From Acanthornis magna (Eukaryota > Chordata > Aves > Passeriformes > Acanthizidae), in assembly GCA_036785705.1 (NCBI GenBank), contig JAWUZG010000029.1, positions 16,879,501 to 16,943,500 of the forward strand: DNA of 64,000 nucleotides, given 5' to 3'. Of this stretch, positions 13,512 to 27,113 are shown piece by piece (position 1 is the first letter of the stretch; every line of letters begins with the position of its first letter). The notes under the pieces are model-generated. The model did no database searches and was not told the DNA's origin. It saw only the letters and a list, made by a program, of their open reading frames with translations. The position numbers and the translations under genes are program-made.

Positions 13512-13742
13512 TTTATTGCCTACATGGAGATGTTTCTTAGATACTTTCCTCTATGAAAAAAAAAATCAGGAGTAAACCAGTTTATAAATATTTGGCAATT
13601 TTTGACTGTTGATGATTACACTTACAAAGGGCTAGAAAATTTGTAAAGCAACACTCTTGAGATATAGGAATTTGGATTCACTCAGCCCTTCCCTATTTAA
13701 AAACATCATTAAAACATCAACATACCCTAAATTAAAAACATC

Positions 13743-13764
13743 TTTTTTTTTTTTTTTTTTTTTT
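13743..13764. repeat. Poly-T run
   Basis: Twenty-two consecutive T, that is poly-A on the minus strand. No obvious retroposed gene body adjoins it. Confidence 0.85.
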
Positions 13765-14627
13765 GCCAAAGCTATTTCTGTTCTAATTACCAAACACCAC
13801 TGAGCAAGCAAACACACTTTGCTAGGAAACAAACAGCAAGCCATTGTTGAGAAAGAAACTTAAGTGTCTGCTTTATAAAGACCAAATCAAAGTCCTTCAT
13901 TTGTCATTTTAAGCAATTTCTAACATGCACATGTGCTTCTCTTTCTACAGATTGTAGAGCTGGAAGACAAAAAAATGCAGAGGGATTTAGTGGTTGTTAA
14001 AATAAGAGAAATGTCTTAAAATGGAACACCGAACAAGAATCATGAGCATTTCTGTTGCCATTCTACTGAATTCACTCGCACCGAGACAAATACCATTTTG
14101 GCCAACAGTAAACTTTGGGTTTACCAGTTTTCTTTTAAAATAAAAAAATTTAAAATCTTGTATCTCAACCAACTGAATGCCACACACACAAATGGCATTT
14201 TCTCTCTAGAATATTTTTAACATGCTATTGGAATACTTACAATAGACCTGGGATAAAGCAGTCAGACAGCGCAAAAGGAAAAGCAGCATTCATCTGTTCT
14301 TCCAATAATTCACCTTTTATATTAAAATGAGTTTATGTTCTTTGGCAATATATATAATTTTAATATATTTTTATTTTTGTATCCTTTTTTTAATCTGATT
14401 TAATTTTCAGAGCACCTCCAAGCCCAGGCTTTTACCAGGATCCACTGGCATGTTTCACATAAACTGATGGTTCCTATTCAAAAAAGACTTGCATTTTCAG
14501 CAGGAGGAAAGTGTTTAACAACAGTAAAACTGTTGTTTTATGCACATTATGCACTATGCCATGTAATAATCCTGGAAATTATAATTGAATACTAAAAAAA
14601 ACAAAAACAACCTCAACAAAAGACAAG

Positions 14628-14659
14628 TTTTTACCATTTTTTACCATTTTTACCATTTA
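14628..14659. repeat. TTTTTACCAT short tandem repeat
   Basis: Three adjacent copies of a ten-base unit. Confidence 0.75.
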
Positions 14660-17600
14660 CCTCAACCCTCTGGTTTGGGATGGGGAGAGCTTTTTTCAAA
14701 ACTATTTGTCATTTCATATTAGAGAGAGATTTTGGAAGATACTACACATGTATGGCCACAGGTATTATACCTTGCTGTTTTGCAGCAAATGAACAACCTT
14801 TTGTAAATCCATATAGATCTATTGTATGGTAAGTGATACTTTAAAGAAATAAATAGCAGTGCTCACAAAGATCAAAAGCAATTTCTGTTCCTCCCTATGA
14901 CAAAAGTCCTTCCTGACTTCAACAACACAAGAAAAGCAATGGCAACTATGTCAGACTTCTACATGGCAGTAGGAAGATCAATTCCTCTGGTTCCAAATCC
15001 TACACTTAATTGTATACTTTCAAATCAGTGTAACAGAAGCCTCTGTTCTAATGTACTGGTCAAGGAGGAGGAAATCTGATACAAATTGAAAATTAAGAAC
15101 TTTATATAATTTTCCATCTATTATGAAGGACCACTTCCCAAGGGATCTGAAAAGAAACAGTATTTATAAGAAGAAATGCAAATAATTTATTGCTTTCCAA
15201 TTGTCAAAATTCCTTAAGAATATTAACAATGAGGGATAAGGAACTAAATTCAGATAGCAAACTGTCCATAGCCTGGCTATATTCAACACCTATGTACACA
15301 ATCATATTAACAAACAGTTTAAGATCATTTAAAAGGCAATTGCTTATGTCTGCAATACTGTATCATGCCAGCAAATCCAGACACTTTGGGTGTATTTTTT
15401 CTTTTATCGTGTCTTTCCATCTTTTGTTCTTTTGGTAATAAAGCCAAATAGTTGTAGCATTTCAAAAGAGATACTACTATCTTACTAATTTCTAATTTCT
15501 ATTTTAACACATCATCTTGGAAATAGCCATTCCACACACATATACATACAAGGCTACTCATGTTCACAAGGCCATGCTGTAGCCTTCCTGACCACCTTGG
15601 TAAGGAATTTCATAGGCCCACATTTTCTGAAATTAACAAAAAGTTGTATAACTGCAATGTAAGAATCATCTGTCACACTAACATCTCATACTATTCCTAC
15701 TGAAATTCCTGTGGGAAAGCAGATACAAGTAAAACCATGAAGACCAGTTCATACATAAGGCTAGGGGTTTAACTTAATGTAAAGAACTGAAAAAGACACA
15801 TGCAGAATGAGACTTCCCTGCACGTTAAACATACCACCACTGTTACGCACTTTCAAATGCACCGTGTCTTGCATCTTAACATTTTCTAAAGTATAGAAAA
15901 GATTCTCTCTCAGACTTCAGAATTATAGCTAAAGGCCTCAGATTCTAATGTTTTTGACTTTGATCACATTCTGGACGTGAAATCAGCATCTCCTCTTAGT
16001 GGTCTCTCACCTGTAGTGAAAACTAGGATGCGGTAAGCCTTTTTAATGCAAAAGCGTGATACTGAACATCTGCACAAACCATAAAGAGAAGCTTGTCCTG
16101 GTGTTTATAAATGTTACACAGAAGATGCACCATATTCACCTTAAGCAGCAGACTGACCTTAAACTTGTGTTAAGCACAGACCCCACCCTTAAGAGAAAAA
16201 TACAGCTGTCCCCTGTGTATGTGGTTTAGCTCCTCAACATCTTCGGCCCAGCCTATGCAAAGACATTGCTCTGCCTGAAATATCATTATGGAATATCATA
16301 GGGTAACAGTCAGTCTCATAAATATTTACTTGAGAAAAGAGTAACTGGATACATCTATTATATTTTCTAGGTTCAACTCAAGTGATCTTTTTGCGGATGT
16401 ACAATGGAATTCTCAATATCTATGCTAGCACATCATATTTCTGTTCTACCTCAGGTACTTTAAAAAGTATCCTGCACTCAAATTACATATAAAAACCTAT
16501 TAAGTGGCACATATGATATCTGAACAGCAGGCAAACAAGCTAATTGTACTTGTGAATGGTCTCTGACTAATGCTTCTAGAAGACATGAGCAGCATACACT
16601 TCTGTATCTTCCAACAGAGTACAGCCTGCATATTTATCTCTGCTTTCAATTTCCTGTACTGATGTAGTTACCTACAATGCAATGCATGATGATGGAAAGG
16701 TCAAATCCATCTTGCAAATCAATCTCAGCAATTAAAAAATATTTTACATCAATGCATTGATTGTTGAGGGCTAGGTATATACAAAGGAAGGGGGAAAGGA
16801 TGGCAGAGGGAGGATGAGAAAGGAATCATAAATGATATGGAAATGTCACGGGTAGTAATTAAAACATGACCTCCAGTCAAGATTCAATCTCTCTGATGTT
16901 ACTCCTAAAAAACACTGCACAGTCTCATCCAACTCTGATGACTCCTTGTGGAGTGCTCTACCTGCCTCATGCAATGATTGTTCTCTTTCCACCCTCTATA
17001 TTCCCCCAGTTTTCTGTAGTTTGGAGTCTGCTATACATTAGGAAATACTCCTATTACAAGAGTGAGGCAGCAGAAAAAGGTCAAGCTCACAGTAAGCTTC
17101 TTCCCTCACTGACGTGGTCATTAGATGGTCAGTGCTAAATCCAGATTAAAAAAATCAATTGAAACTCAACCTAGAGAGCAGCTAATCCTAGCTTTGTGTG
17201 TCTTTCATTTCATAACAGAAGAGGTATAAAAACAAGAACTTTGGCATCCATTCAATACCTTGTCTCAAGTTTTTTACTTGCAACAATGTCAGACTTGCAT
17301 GTGTACTGAGGTGTGTAGCCACATGTATAACATTCTGAGTCCTTACATGCAAACTGTATCCATTAAAAGCACAGCATTCACTCAAGTAAAACATCAGGAC
17401 AGTATCCACATTGGAGTCTGAATCTGAAGGCAGCTACTGGAGGTTTTCATCTTTTGAATGTGCCATCTGATTACAGAAAAAATATCTAAAAAACCTGGGT
17501 TCACTTATGAGGAGAGATATGCAAATAGGCACATCCTTTACTGTTTGTTTATTAACAGCCTAGTGTACCTTCTGAAATACTCTAGATAACATAGCAACCA

Positions 17601-17956
17601 AAAGCTACAAACTCACCATTTAATTTGTTGTTCTTAAAATTCTATATTAGAATTCCAACTAGAAACTTTTGAACAAAGAAAAAAATTCTCTAGGCAAATT
17701 TACAAGTAATAAAGTAACTTGTATCATTCAGCTGTGTCTCAGTTCATTCTGGGTATCGACAGGAATCTCACTTAACTACTACAGCTTTCTTTCCTAAATT
17801 AGAACCACCAATGCTACATAGGGAACGGTAGACAGCTACTTAACTCATTAGTAAAGTGGCATTAGCTTCAAGCAAATGAGGTCTCCTTTCTTCTTTCAAA
17901 CACTCTGGAACAGTTGCAAAGGTTTTGCCCTGGTCTAATGGAACAAAATTACTCAC

Positions 17957-18061
17957 CTTGCCCATCAGGGCTCATATTTTCATAGGAATCCCAGCGTATT
18001 AGTGGGTCTGATGTATTGTAATTGACTATTACTCCATGGTCATTCTGAAGGTGTTCACATC
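17957..18061 (-). CDS. TNS3: TNS3 coding exon 11 (residues 307-342)
   Basis: The 105-base exon encodes a glycine (split codon), then [20 protein letters not shown] and [14 protein letters not shown]. This is the conserved segment just after the C2 domain in tensins. Acceptor is cattttag and donor is GCAAG followed by gtgagt. It enters and leaves in phase 1. Confidence 0.95.
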
Positions 18062-21000
18062 CTAAAATGAAACACATGTTTGAGACCAAAAATTATCATA
18101 GTCACATATGTAATGATATACACACACAGATTTATGTATGTGGCCTTCTGACAGAGGTTTGCTCCCCGAATGGCAATACCATATTCTAAAATGTAAGAAA
18201 CAGCAAGAGGGGAAGAGAGGCTAAATAAAACAGTTAAAAAAAAAAAAAGCTTAATTTATCATTCAGAGAATTTTATCTTGAGCTTTTTGATTATGAGGTA
18301 GGCTGATAACTTGGATCCCTAAACACAACTAACACAGATGATACACCCAGTCCTACACGGTCAGATATGATAAAGAGCTTTTGAGAATGAAACAATGAGT
18401 ATCTATAAAGAGATGGTACCAAAGGTATAATAAAATCAGTCTTTGTTACAGGTATCATTGTGATTAATACAGACTACTATTCTGATATCAGAGGAATTTA
18501 TCACTAAGGATGAATAGGGAGAGCTGAAAACTTTCAATTCGTGTCCCTTCCAGTTCCCCCAAGCTGCCAGCTCTGCAGAACCTGAGCCTGGACAGCTGGC
18601 TTTCAATGTGTTTTGCTGCGTTTAAGTATGCCTTGCCAATCATACCTGTAATTTTCAGCAGTGACCCATGTTTTTGTGCCCATAACATAGCATTAAATAA
18701 TGTTCAAGTTTTAAATGGATACATTGTGGAATTTAGGCATAGTCCAGTGACTCAAAAGCAAAGCATAGCCCGCAAGAATCCATGACCTTGAACTTGGCTT
18801 TGATACTGATACAAACTAAACTGACTGTCTTTTCTCCTTTATCTAGATTAGGGAAGAAAGAAATCCTCAGTTATCAAACCTTTGGCTGTGCCTACAGAAG
18901 CAAATCCTACTGTAAATTGGTCTAAAGCAACAGTATTATGCACATGCTGTGAGTTTTAAAACAAAAATAGTTACAATTAGGACAAGAATTCTATGGTCCT
19001 CCTGTACTTCTATGTGCAGCCTAGAAAAAGCCATCTGTAGACAGTTTCTGTGATGACACTTGTCATGAGGCAAATTTATGAACTTTATTATTAAATATTC
19101 AGGGCTCTTATATTCTTGGCAACTGTGTTCTTTCTTAAAAACATCACAGTCAATTATGTTCTAGAATACTGTGTCCAGTTTCAAGCCACAGAATACAAGA
19201 ATTATATTAATAAAGTGAAGCAAATTCAGGGGAGCATGACCAGGATCAGGACTGAAAGACTTTGCCTGTGAGCAAAGGCTGAGGGACCAAGGCTTATTCA
19301 GTCTAGAGATGAGATGGTCTCGCCAGGGACCTCACAGCAGCCTCCTAAGGGCCATAGAGGAGACAGCCAAGTTGGAGCAAGGCAGACAGACAAGAGGGCA
19401 AAATTTGAATCTAGATAAATTTAGAGTCAATATAAGGAAAAAATCCACTGTGAGGACAGTCAGACATTGGAATAGCCCACCTACTGAGGCTGTGGTGTCT
19501 CTGTCCTTGAAGTTTTTCATTATTTGACTGGACAAAGCTCTAGGCAACCTTGTCTGATCTCACAAATGAGCCTGCTTTCAGCAGGAGGATGGACTAGAGA
19601 TATTCTGTAGTTACTCTATAATTTTTTTACAGATGTGAAAGTAATGTTTCAGAAATTGTAAGAAAGTGTTTCAAGGTGTCACCAAAAACCTGGAAATAAA
19701 CTCTCCAACCAATTTACAGGTTAGAAAGACAACACTACTAGCAGCACTGGACGCATGGGGATTTCTCCTCAAAGCATGTATCCCCAGTAACCTAACAGAC
19801 CAGGTTATATTCCTGAAATGAATACATACTCATCACATTTTCTGAATATATGTGTATATGCTAATTATTGCTGTGGACTTATTTGGATATGGCTCCAAAT
19901 TTTCTGATTAATCATTTCTCCTTGAGTGTATTTCAAACATGTGGTCAGGTAATAATGTACTTCTCTTACCGTTCTATGTTCTGATACACAATCCTTGTTC
20001 TCAGAACTAAGGTCTCTGCTACTACATATTAATCACTAATATAAGTAAATAAGGAAGCATTAGCTGGCACAACACTTCTTATTTACAAATGCAGAGAATT
20101 AACACAAGGTCATATTAATCTCTGGTATATGTTCTAAGCACTGTATGACGCAAAACTAAGCATTAATCACAAATATATGGATCATACACTATTGTGCTAA
20201 AATTAAAGAATTTCTCAATATCTTCCCAGACTGCTGCACAGACTTCTTCTTAAAGAAATATAACTTGTTTGATAACAAAGGTGTGCTGCTCTTCCTAGCC
20301 ATGTAATTCCTCAGACAGCAATTGAATACAAATATCCAATTACTTAGAGCCTTACTTTCCAACAGCTTGAAGCCTATTAAAAACTACACAACTCTCATTT
20401 GTCATCTAAGGAAGGGAAACTTGAAAAAATCTTAGTCCTTTTTTAGACATGTCAGTTGGCCTGTCTTCAAGCATTTACTATCCAGAAACATTTAGAACAA
20501 GCTAGTCAAACTCATTTACACAATTGGTTTTCTTATATGGCTTTCTAATAGGCTAAGTGAGATCTCTGTCCTCAGTTGGATTCTGTCCAACTGTCTTACT
20601 GGCTGCTGCTGTAAATTTCTAAATTATCAAACTTGTGTGGAAAAAAATGGAGGAAAACATGCAATTCACAGGACACTGAGGACACTGAGTGGGAATATGT
20701 ATGAGACAGACAGTTAAGAGTATTTGGTTTTCAATCAATCTCAGGTAGAATCCATACTTTTTGGGACACCATAAAATGACTAAAAACAATTTCATTAACA
20801 GAATTAAACTGCAATGATCTGCATGATCTTAAGTACTTACTGCAAGTAACAACTATGAAATTATCTTAAACATATTAAAATTGTATTTTGGAAGCATGCA
20901 GAATATCCTACAAGCCATCTTCAAAGCAGAAGCATTTCCAAGAAAACTACAGCTGTATCTCTTTATGCTAAACTGAAGACAGTCCAAACTTCAATACTGC

Positions 21001-21369
21001 AACATAATAAATTACGACAATATCCAGAAAAGGTTATGGGATACAACACTACTGTCACTTATGCGGGGCCAAACCACCTACTATCCATGTTATACACAGA
21101 TACACAAATGTTTTCTACTTGTAGCAAGTGTTCTGGTATAGCTTTAAAACAAAATCTAGTGACTTCTATGCTGATATAATTGCAGAGCCTCTATTATTTT
21201 TTTAAAAATTAAAACCAGTAACTAACACATTTTAATGGCAAAGTAAAATTTCAGATTTTTTACAAGAGAAGTGGAATAAAAGAGGAGAAAAGATTTTTTT
21301 TAAAAAATGCATATTTCAATATGATTTGTTTTCAAAATAAGCTTTTTTTTTTGGTTCTGTTATGCTCAC
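18062..21369 (-). other. TNS3 intron between exons 10 and 11
   Basis: A 3.3-kb AT-rich intron. It contains an old CR1 fragment at about 19150-19600 on the plus strand; otherwise nothing recognisable. Confidence 0.8.
19150..19600 (+). mobile_element. Degraded CR1 fragment
   Basis: The order of blocks fits a CR1 reverse-transcriptase end: ctgtgtccagtttcaagcca, then caggggagcatgaccaggat, aaggctgagggaccaaggc, and gacattggaatagcccacc. The frame is broken. It is more diverged than the other CR1 copies here. Confidence 0.8.
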
Positions 21370-21435
21370 CTTGAATTTTCTCTGGAGTTCTTGAAAACAC
21401 TAATTCCACTTTGCTGTAATCAGGGAAAGAGTCAT
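21370..21435 (-). CDS. TNS3: TNS3 coding exon 10 (residues 285-307)
   Basis: The 66-base exon encodes an aspartate (split codon), then DSFPDYSKVELVFSRTPEKI and Gln. This is the final C2 strand. Acceptor is tttgttctcag and donor is TTCAAG followed by gtgagc. It enters and leaves in phase 1. Confidence 0.94.
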
Positions 21436-22403
21436 CTGAGAACAAAGGATAGGATTTCAGCAAGCTGTTTCCCAGGAGAGCAGTTTCAGAGCACTCAGAA
21501 ATCAGGATTCTCTATATTCTCCATGTGTATCTATACATGTACCCTCATCTCTCTTCCCTTCTCACCTGCAGCTTAGAGATCTGCTTTTAAAAGCCACATT
21601 CTTTATGCCATATATTGTCCAGAAAAGACCACATAAATGCCAGTCAGAGTTTTGCTTGCTTTCTAGAACAGTCAAAAGCAGAAGAGATGTACATTTCCTA
21701 ACCTCCTCTCTAGAAAGACATAGCTTATGAAGAAAAGACACCTGGGAAAACTAAAATTGTCTAAATCACAATATTTGACCACAAAACTTTCGGTAGCCTT
21801 ATGTTGCATGTTGCAGGAAGATATGCTTGATTTTAGTCTGCTAGTAACATAGGCTGAGGAAGTTGCAATCCTGCATATAAACATAAGAATAGAACTGAAG
21901 TTACTATTTGGAAAATACAAGGACTAGTATGACACATTTTCAAGTCTAAAAACTGTGTCCATTTTTTGATATTCAGAAGCATATTAAAAGACACAGACTA
22001 TGTCACAAACACATTATCAGACTTCATAACTGTTTTCACCAGCCAGAAAAGGGAATGATTTAACTCATCTTATTTCCTTCAATGGTGAATAAGAGAGTCA
22101 CCATTTAAACAAATGTCTCTTATTTTTACAAATGTGAGAGAAGGTGAGAAGGGCTATGTAGGGGTATCTGAATTATTCTGACAAGTTAACTCACTTGAAG
22201 AGCTTTTCTTGTCATTAGGGGTTTACCTGTGTTACATGCTATAATTTAACTAACTCAATGCAGTCTCCCTTTCCCTAAAAATAAGAAAGGGGAAAAAAAG
22301 AAACAAGAATCCTGTTGAAAACAGGTGCTGAAGAAGATCATCACATGCAGATGCTTGCACACCCACATGTATACACATCCAACCAACCACAGAAGACAAG
22401 CAC
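21436..22403 (-). other. TNS3 intron between exons 9 and 10
   Basis: A 968-base AT-rich intron; nothing recognisable. Confidence 0.85.
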
Positions 22404-22533
22404 CTTTGTTGGCCTTATCCAAATCTTCTTTGCCAAACACCAAGCCATGTCCTTGAATAGCTCCAGTGTGAAACTGAAGGCGAAAAACCACATCACGAGT
22501 AGCTGACCTGTACTTTTTGTGATAACACTTAAT
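22404..22533 (-). CDS. TNS3: TNS3 coding exon 9 (residues 242-285)
   Basis: The 130-base exon encodes [20 protein letters not shown], then [20 protein letters not shown] and ANK. It is the heart of the C2 domain, with the basic KCYHKKYRS patch expected on the membrane-facing side in this fold (inference). Acceptor is ctctttctag and donor is CAAAG followed by gtgctt. The intron upstream of it carries the ERVL provirus. Confidence 0.95.
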
Positions 22534-24288
22534 CTAGAAAGAGAAACATTTCATGTCAGAAAGTATTTTCTTACAATTCTGAACAAATGAGTGTATATAT
22601 TAGTTGCTAACTAAAGCAGCCACAATACAATTTATTGTAGACACCACTGATGTTGAAACAAGCCGGGTATGCATTATTCAATCCTTTAAAATTACACAGG
22701 CTCAAGGCAGGATACTTCTAGGTAAAAAATAATAATCACTGTTTTTGTCACTGTAAGTCATTTACCAGTAGGTTATGAGCCAGAATCACAACATCTGGAA
22801 GTTGCATTGAAATGCTAACCTGTATACAGACTTCATACTTACCAAACAAATTAATTTCAGCACACCCATTTCAAAATAACTGAAGAATATGAGGACTTTT
22901 TAAAAGCAAGCATGCAAGCTGATTACATCTCTTTTAGGACTTAAAAAAACCTATTTTAGTGATGACAAGATCTTATTTTAGGTTACTGCAGGAAGTTGAT
23001 AGTAGTTTTGACTCCTTAGCTAGAACACAGAATTCTACAAAAACATCTACTATGAATTTCAGTAGCTGAAAGTGAACTTTTGTTCACTTATCTATTATCT
23101 ATTATCTATTCTCTAACACCACCTTCCCTTAGACTAAACCTATGGTTATTTTACCTATTAATTCTCTGAGTCTACCATAACACAAATACTGTAATACCAT
23201 ACTGTAATACACTCAGCATTCTTACAGGAATATTAAAAAGACAACAAATATCATTTCTATTAAAGGCAGACTAAGAAAAGCATCCTAGATGGAAAAGGCC
23301 AAAGATTTGAAGAGCATTGGGTCATTCAAATTAAATAATATAAAAAAAGATGTAGGAACTTATGACGGATGCTTCTGAAAGATGGGATTAAAACACAATT
23401 ACAAAATTTGTCTCACTAAAAGATTTGAAAAATCTAGCATAAGTTGTTGATATCTAGCCTTCATTATAGTAACCCCATGATATCTTAAATTCCAGAAGTT
23501 AATCAGCACTGACCATGTACATGGCACACAGAACAACTTCTGAAATATTTCAGCCCATATACTAGAAAGGCTTTTTTTTCAAGTATTCTGTACACAAATC
23601 ACAAATTCCTAACCCATTATAAGGGCTGGAAGATTCTGTATGCATGTAATCTTTATCTTATCTGAAAATAAGGAGGTTGGTTGTTTCTTCATTTTTTTTT
23701 TTTAACAGAATTCCCTACAGCATATGGGCAATACCAGGTAAAATAGTATTTGCTTCTTTTTTTAGGCAGTGCTGTACATGCACCAAAAGGAACATTGTGT
23801 ACAAACCCTGCCCTATTAAAGGGATCTACTTCCTTTTAGTCCAACACAACTTCCACAATCACTTCACTACTTAAATTACCAACAGGTGAGGTATGAGTAA
23901 TGGTTTGACTGCTTGAGTCAATAAACAAATGCTCAATCTCCACTATGCCAAGCAACTCTATGTAAAGGCAAAACATCATCATAAAGGATGAAAAAGGCAA
24001 GTTTGCTCAGAAGTGAAAAATGGACAGAAACAGAATTAAGAGAGCCCTGATGAGAGATATTAGAACTAACCTGTTCCAAAATGTAGAATTGGTATGACAG
24101 TAACTGTGATAATTCCATTTAATTGTATGATGTGAGCAAAAATACTTGAAAAGAGCTTCTTTAAGTTTACATACATTCATCCACAATTTGAGTTTTGGCT
24201 TCAGTCAGTTCTTGGACATACTCAAAATATATTGTCTTTTGCATAATCCTGTTTATAAAAACGCTGAAATGAAGGAGTTCCTCCTCTC

Positions 24289-24315
24289 TAGAAAGTAGAG
24301 TTCCTCTACTTTCTA
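24289..24315. repeat. Perfect 12-bp inverted repeat
   Basis: Arms TAGAAAGTAGAG and CTCTACTTTCTA flank a TTC loop. It is a strong hairpin in either strand. Confidence 0.85.
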
Positions 24316-24717
24316 ATTCAAAGTAGGAGCCTTGGATAATTTTAATTCAGATTAATTTAAAATTAAATTTAATTTACTTACAGAGAACTGTAATTGTTTA
24401 TGAAAACGTGTCCTCTCTTAAAATCAGTAATATTTTACATCTATATCCAGAGATTGAAAATACCTTTTAGTGCTCAGTACACATAATAAGCTTTCAATGA
24501 AGTCTAAGCGTAACTTTGAATTCTGACTCCAGTACCTTCTGATGCCATAATTATGAATTAATGCAAGCCACTGTAATGTGCTGGAAAATTCCTATGTGCA
24601 TTTGCAGATGTCAGTGCAGTTTTTCAATGGCTGCATCTGTTCTACATCAATACATGCTATTCACATTGTGTTATCAAATTCCCTAAAGCTAAGAAAAGAA
24701 ATTATATTTTATTTCCT

Positions 24718-24796
24718 TAAAAAAAAAACCAAACAAAAAACCCCAAAAATGAAAAAACAAAAAACCAAACCAAACCAAACAAAAAAAAAAAAAAAT
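24718..24796. repeat. A-rich simple sequence (AAACC-type)
   Basis: A run of adenines with scattered ccaaac and cccc blocks, ending in a pure A tract. It may be the tail of an old retroposed element, but no body was recognised. Confidence 0.75.
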
Positions 24797-25305
24797 TGAA
24801 TTGGAGGCAGAGCATCCTACAGATCATTATTTTGCCTGATACCGCTGAAGTTTTTGCTTAGACATAATTACAAAATATTCAAAACTAAAGTGAAGTCTGT
24901 TTCGGAAATACTGAAAATTTCGGAAATGCTGAAAAAGACACTGGTTTGCTCAGAATTATCTCAAATAACAGCATGAGATTAATGAAGATTATCTCTTTTA
25001 AAATGATGCAAGCATTAATGAAAAGCTACATGCTCTTTTTTTCATTCTAAAAGCTCATTTGAGAGATACAGAATTAACCTCAGACTGTTTTCTGTTGTGA
25101 TCTATTCGGTTTCCTTATGCACCAACAGTCCTTCAGTAAGTAACAAAACTTCCTTAATTTAAACTGTCTCAAACCTCCTGAGTATGCGAATTTATAATAG
25201 TATATTTAAAAATTGTTTCTCCATTTTCCAGTGAAAGAACAAAAGAACAATATACCAAACTGAATGGGAAGGGAAGATAAAAAAAGAATCTAATACCGAG
25301 GACAC

Positions 25306-25766
25306 TGTAGTGGTTTAGAAATGGTATTCCCCAATTCAATTTTCCCACTGAAACACTTCAAACCACACACCACTCAATCACACTCCCTCTCCTTCTCTCC
25401 TGCAGCAGGCTGAAGAGAATTGGAGGCACAAAAGGTAAAGATCACAGGCTGAGATAAAAAACAATTTACTGAAAACTGCAGCAAAATTAGACAATGAACA
25501 GTAAAAGCAACCATACTAATAACAGTGTACAAGAAAAAAAAAAACCAACAAAAAACGAACAAGTCACATATGATTGTTCAAACCTCTCCCCCACAGAAAC
25601 CCCAACAATACCTGACTGCTCCTTCCACCATGCCACCCATACCAGAAGGAAGACCTTCCCCGTCCCCAAAAAGTGACACAAGGTGGTATAGAATAATCTC
25701 TGTGTCCTAGCCATGTCCCTCCTGGCTATTGCAAAAATTAACCCTGTCCTGGCCAGGACGATGACA
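25306..25766 (-). mobile_element. 3' LTR of the ERVL provirus
   Basis: On the minus strand it starts TGTCATCGTCCTGGCCAGG and ends CTAAACCACTACA. It aligns in order with 31543-32781 and 40981-42815 (family A): shared blocks include ctgcagcaggctgaagaga, caatttactg and the gtgtacaag motif. It is 461 bases long. A purine-rich stretch (gaataaggggtaagataa) lies immediately 5' of it on the minus strand, as expected for a polypurine tract. Confidence 0.88.
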
Positions 25767-26304
25767 TTATCTTACCCCTTATTCTATGCCATCTATATGA
25801 TGCCCAAATTCCACACCTTCCAACTATATACATATATATATGTATATGCACATACACACACAAGCACAGGGATCATTTCCATTGCCAATGGCCCAATCCC
25901 TCCAAGATCTCTGCTGACAATTTAGTTCATGATTGTGAGTTCTATCATTCCTAGATGTCTTCCACAGAAGGAGAGCTGGTGTGCTGTCAGGTGACTGCAA
26001 GCTGCATCAGGAGCTCATGACTGGTATATCTGGAGTCATCCATTTTTGCTGTCCATGCCAGTGATGGCATAAAGTGGCAGTGTCATTCAGCAACCAACAG
26101 TATACAATTTAATAGTACTGACTGTTCTCACCCAAAAATCAAATCCCCTTGAGGTACACACAACATTTCCCCGTCCCTCTGCATTACACACCAAGTGCAC
26201 TCAGGTCCTTGAGTAAAACCAATCCCAAATAAACCCAAAGGATGGGTTTGCCTTTGCTTAAGCAGGACTAATCCAAACTGTCTTCCCTAACATATTCTTA
26301 TGCA

Positions 26305-27113
26305 CTATAGGGACTTTATTCCCTTCTGCAGTACATGGAGGTTTGGATTGGGCAGGGCCAGCTCAATTGGTAGAGCTCCAATGTTAACTAACCAGGTGGC
26401 CTTCACTAGATCCCAATGTTTGAAGGTCCCACCATCCATTGCTTTCAATCTACTTTTTAGCAGTCCATTGTAACATTCAATTTTCCCAGAGGCTGGTGCA
26501 TTATACAGAATATGATACACCCACTCTGTACCATGCTCTTTGGCTCAGTTGCCTTTGAGGCAATTTTTGAAATGAGTCCCCTTGTCTGACTCACTTCTTT
26601 TGGGGGTGTCATGTCTCCACAAAACTTGTTTTTCAAGGTCCAAGATGGTGCTCCTGGCAGTGATGTAAGGCACAGGGTACATATCCAGCCATCTGGTGGT
26701 TGCCTCCACCAGAAGAACGTAGAGCATGCCTTGGTTGGTTCGTCCAAGTGTGATGCAATCCATTTGCCAGACCTCTCCATATTTCTATTTTGACCACTGT
26801 CCCCCACACCACTGGGGGGGACTGCTTGGCCTACTTGATTGCAGCACATTTCACAGTTATGGATAACCAGAGAGATAGAGCCTGTGGTTAAACCCACCCT
26901 TCGATCACGAGCCCATCTGTATGTTGCATCTCTTCCTTCATAATCTGAGATGTCATGGGCCCACCAAGCCAGAAATAATTCACCGTTATGTTGCCAGTCC
27001 AGATCCACCTGAGACACTTTAATCTTGGCAGCTTGATCCATGTTGCTGTGATGTTCTTCAGTAGCCTGACTACTGAGTATGTGTGCACCTACATGAGGTG
27101 CTTTTACAGCCAA
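26305..27113 (-). pseudogene. ERVL integrase remnant
   Basis: Several overlapping frames carry retroviral integrase pieces. There is an N-terminal zinc-finger region with a terminal HNCEMC. A core region has one acidic residue in MDCITLG, a second in ESDKGTHF, and the third in SGKIECYNG. Frames change between these pieces and stops interrupt them, so no product is possible. It lies downstream (lower coordinate) of the reverse transcriptase remnant, as in a normal pol gene. Confidence 0.9.

Larger units (their letters stand above)
2741..17956 (-). other. TNS3 intron between exons 11 and 12
   Basis: A 15.2-kb AT-rich intron. It contains a sense LTR at 4769-5374, a perfect hairpin at 5898-5927, a CR1 at 6880-7657 with an adjoining heptanucleotide repeat, a T22 run at 13743-13764, and a palindrome at 13496-13511. 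The many short reading frames here are not supported. Apart from the listed elements I see no gene. Confidence 0.8.
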
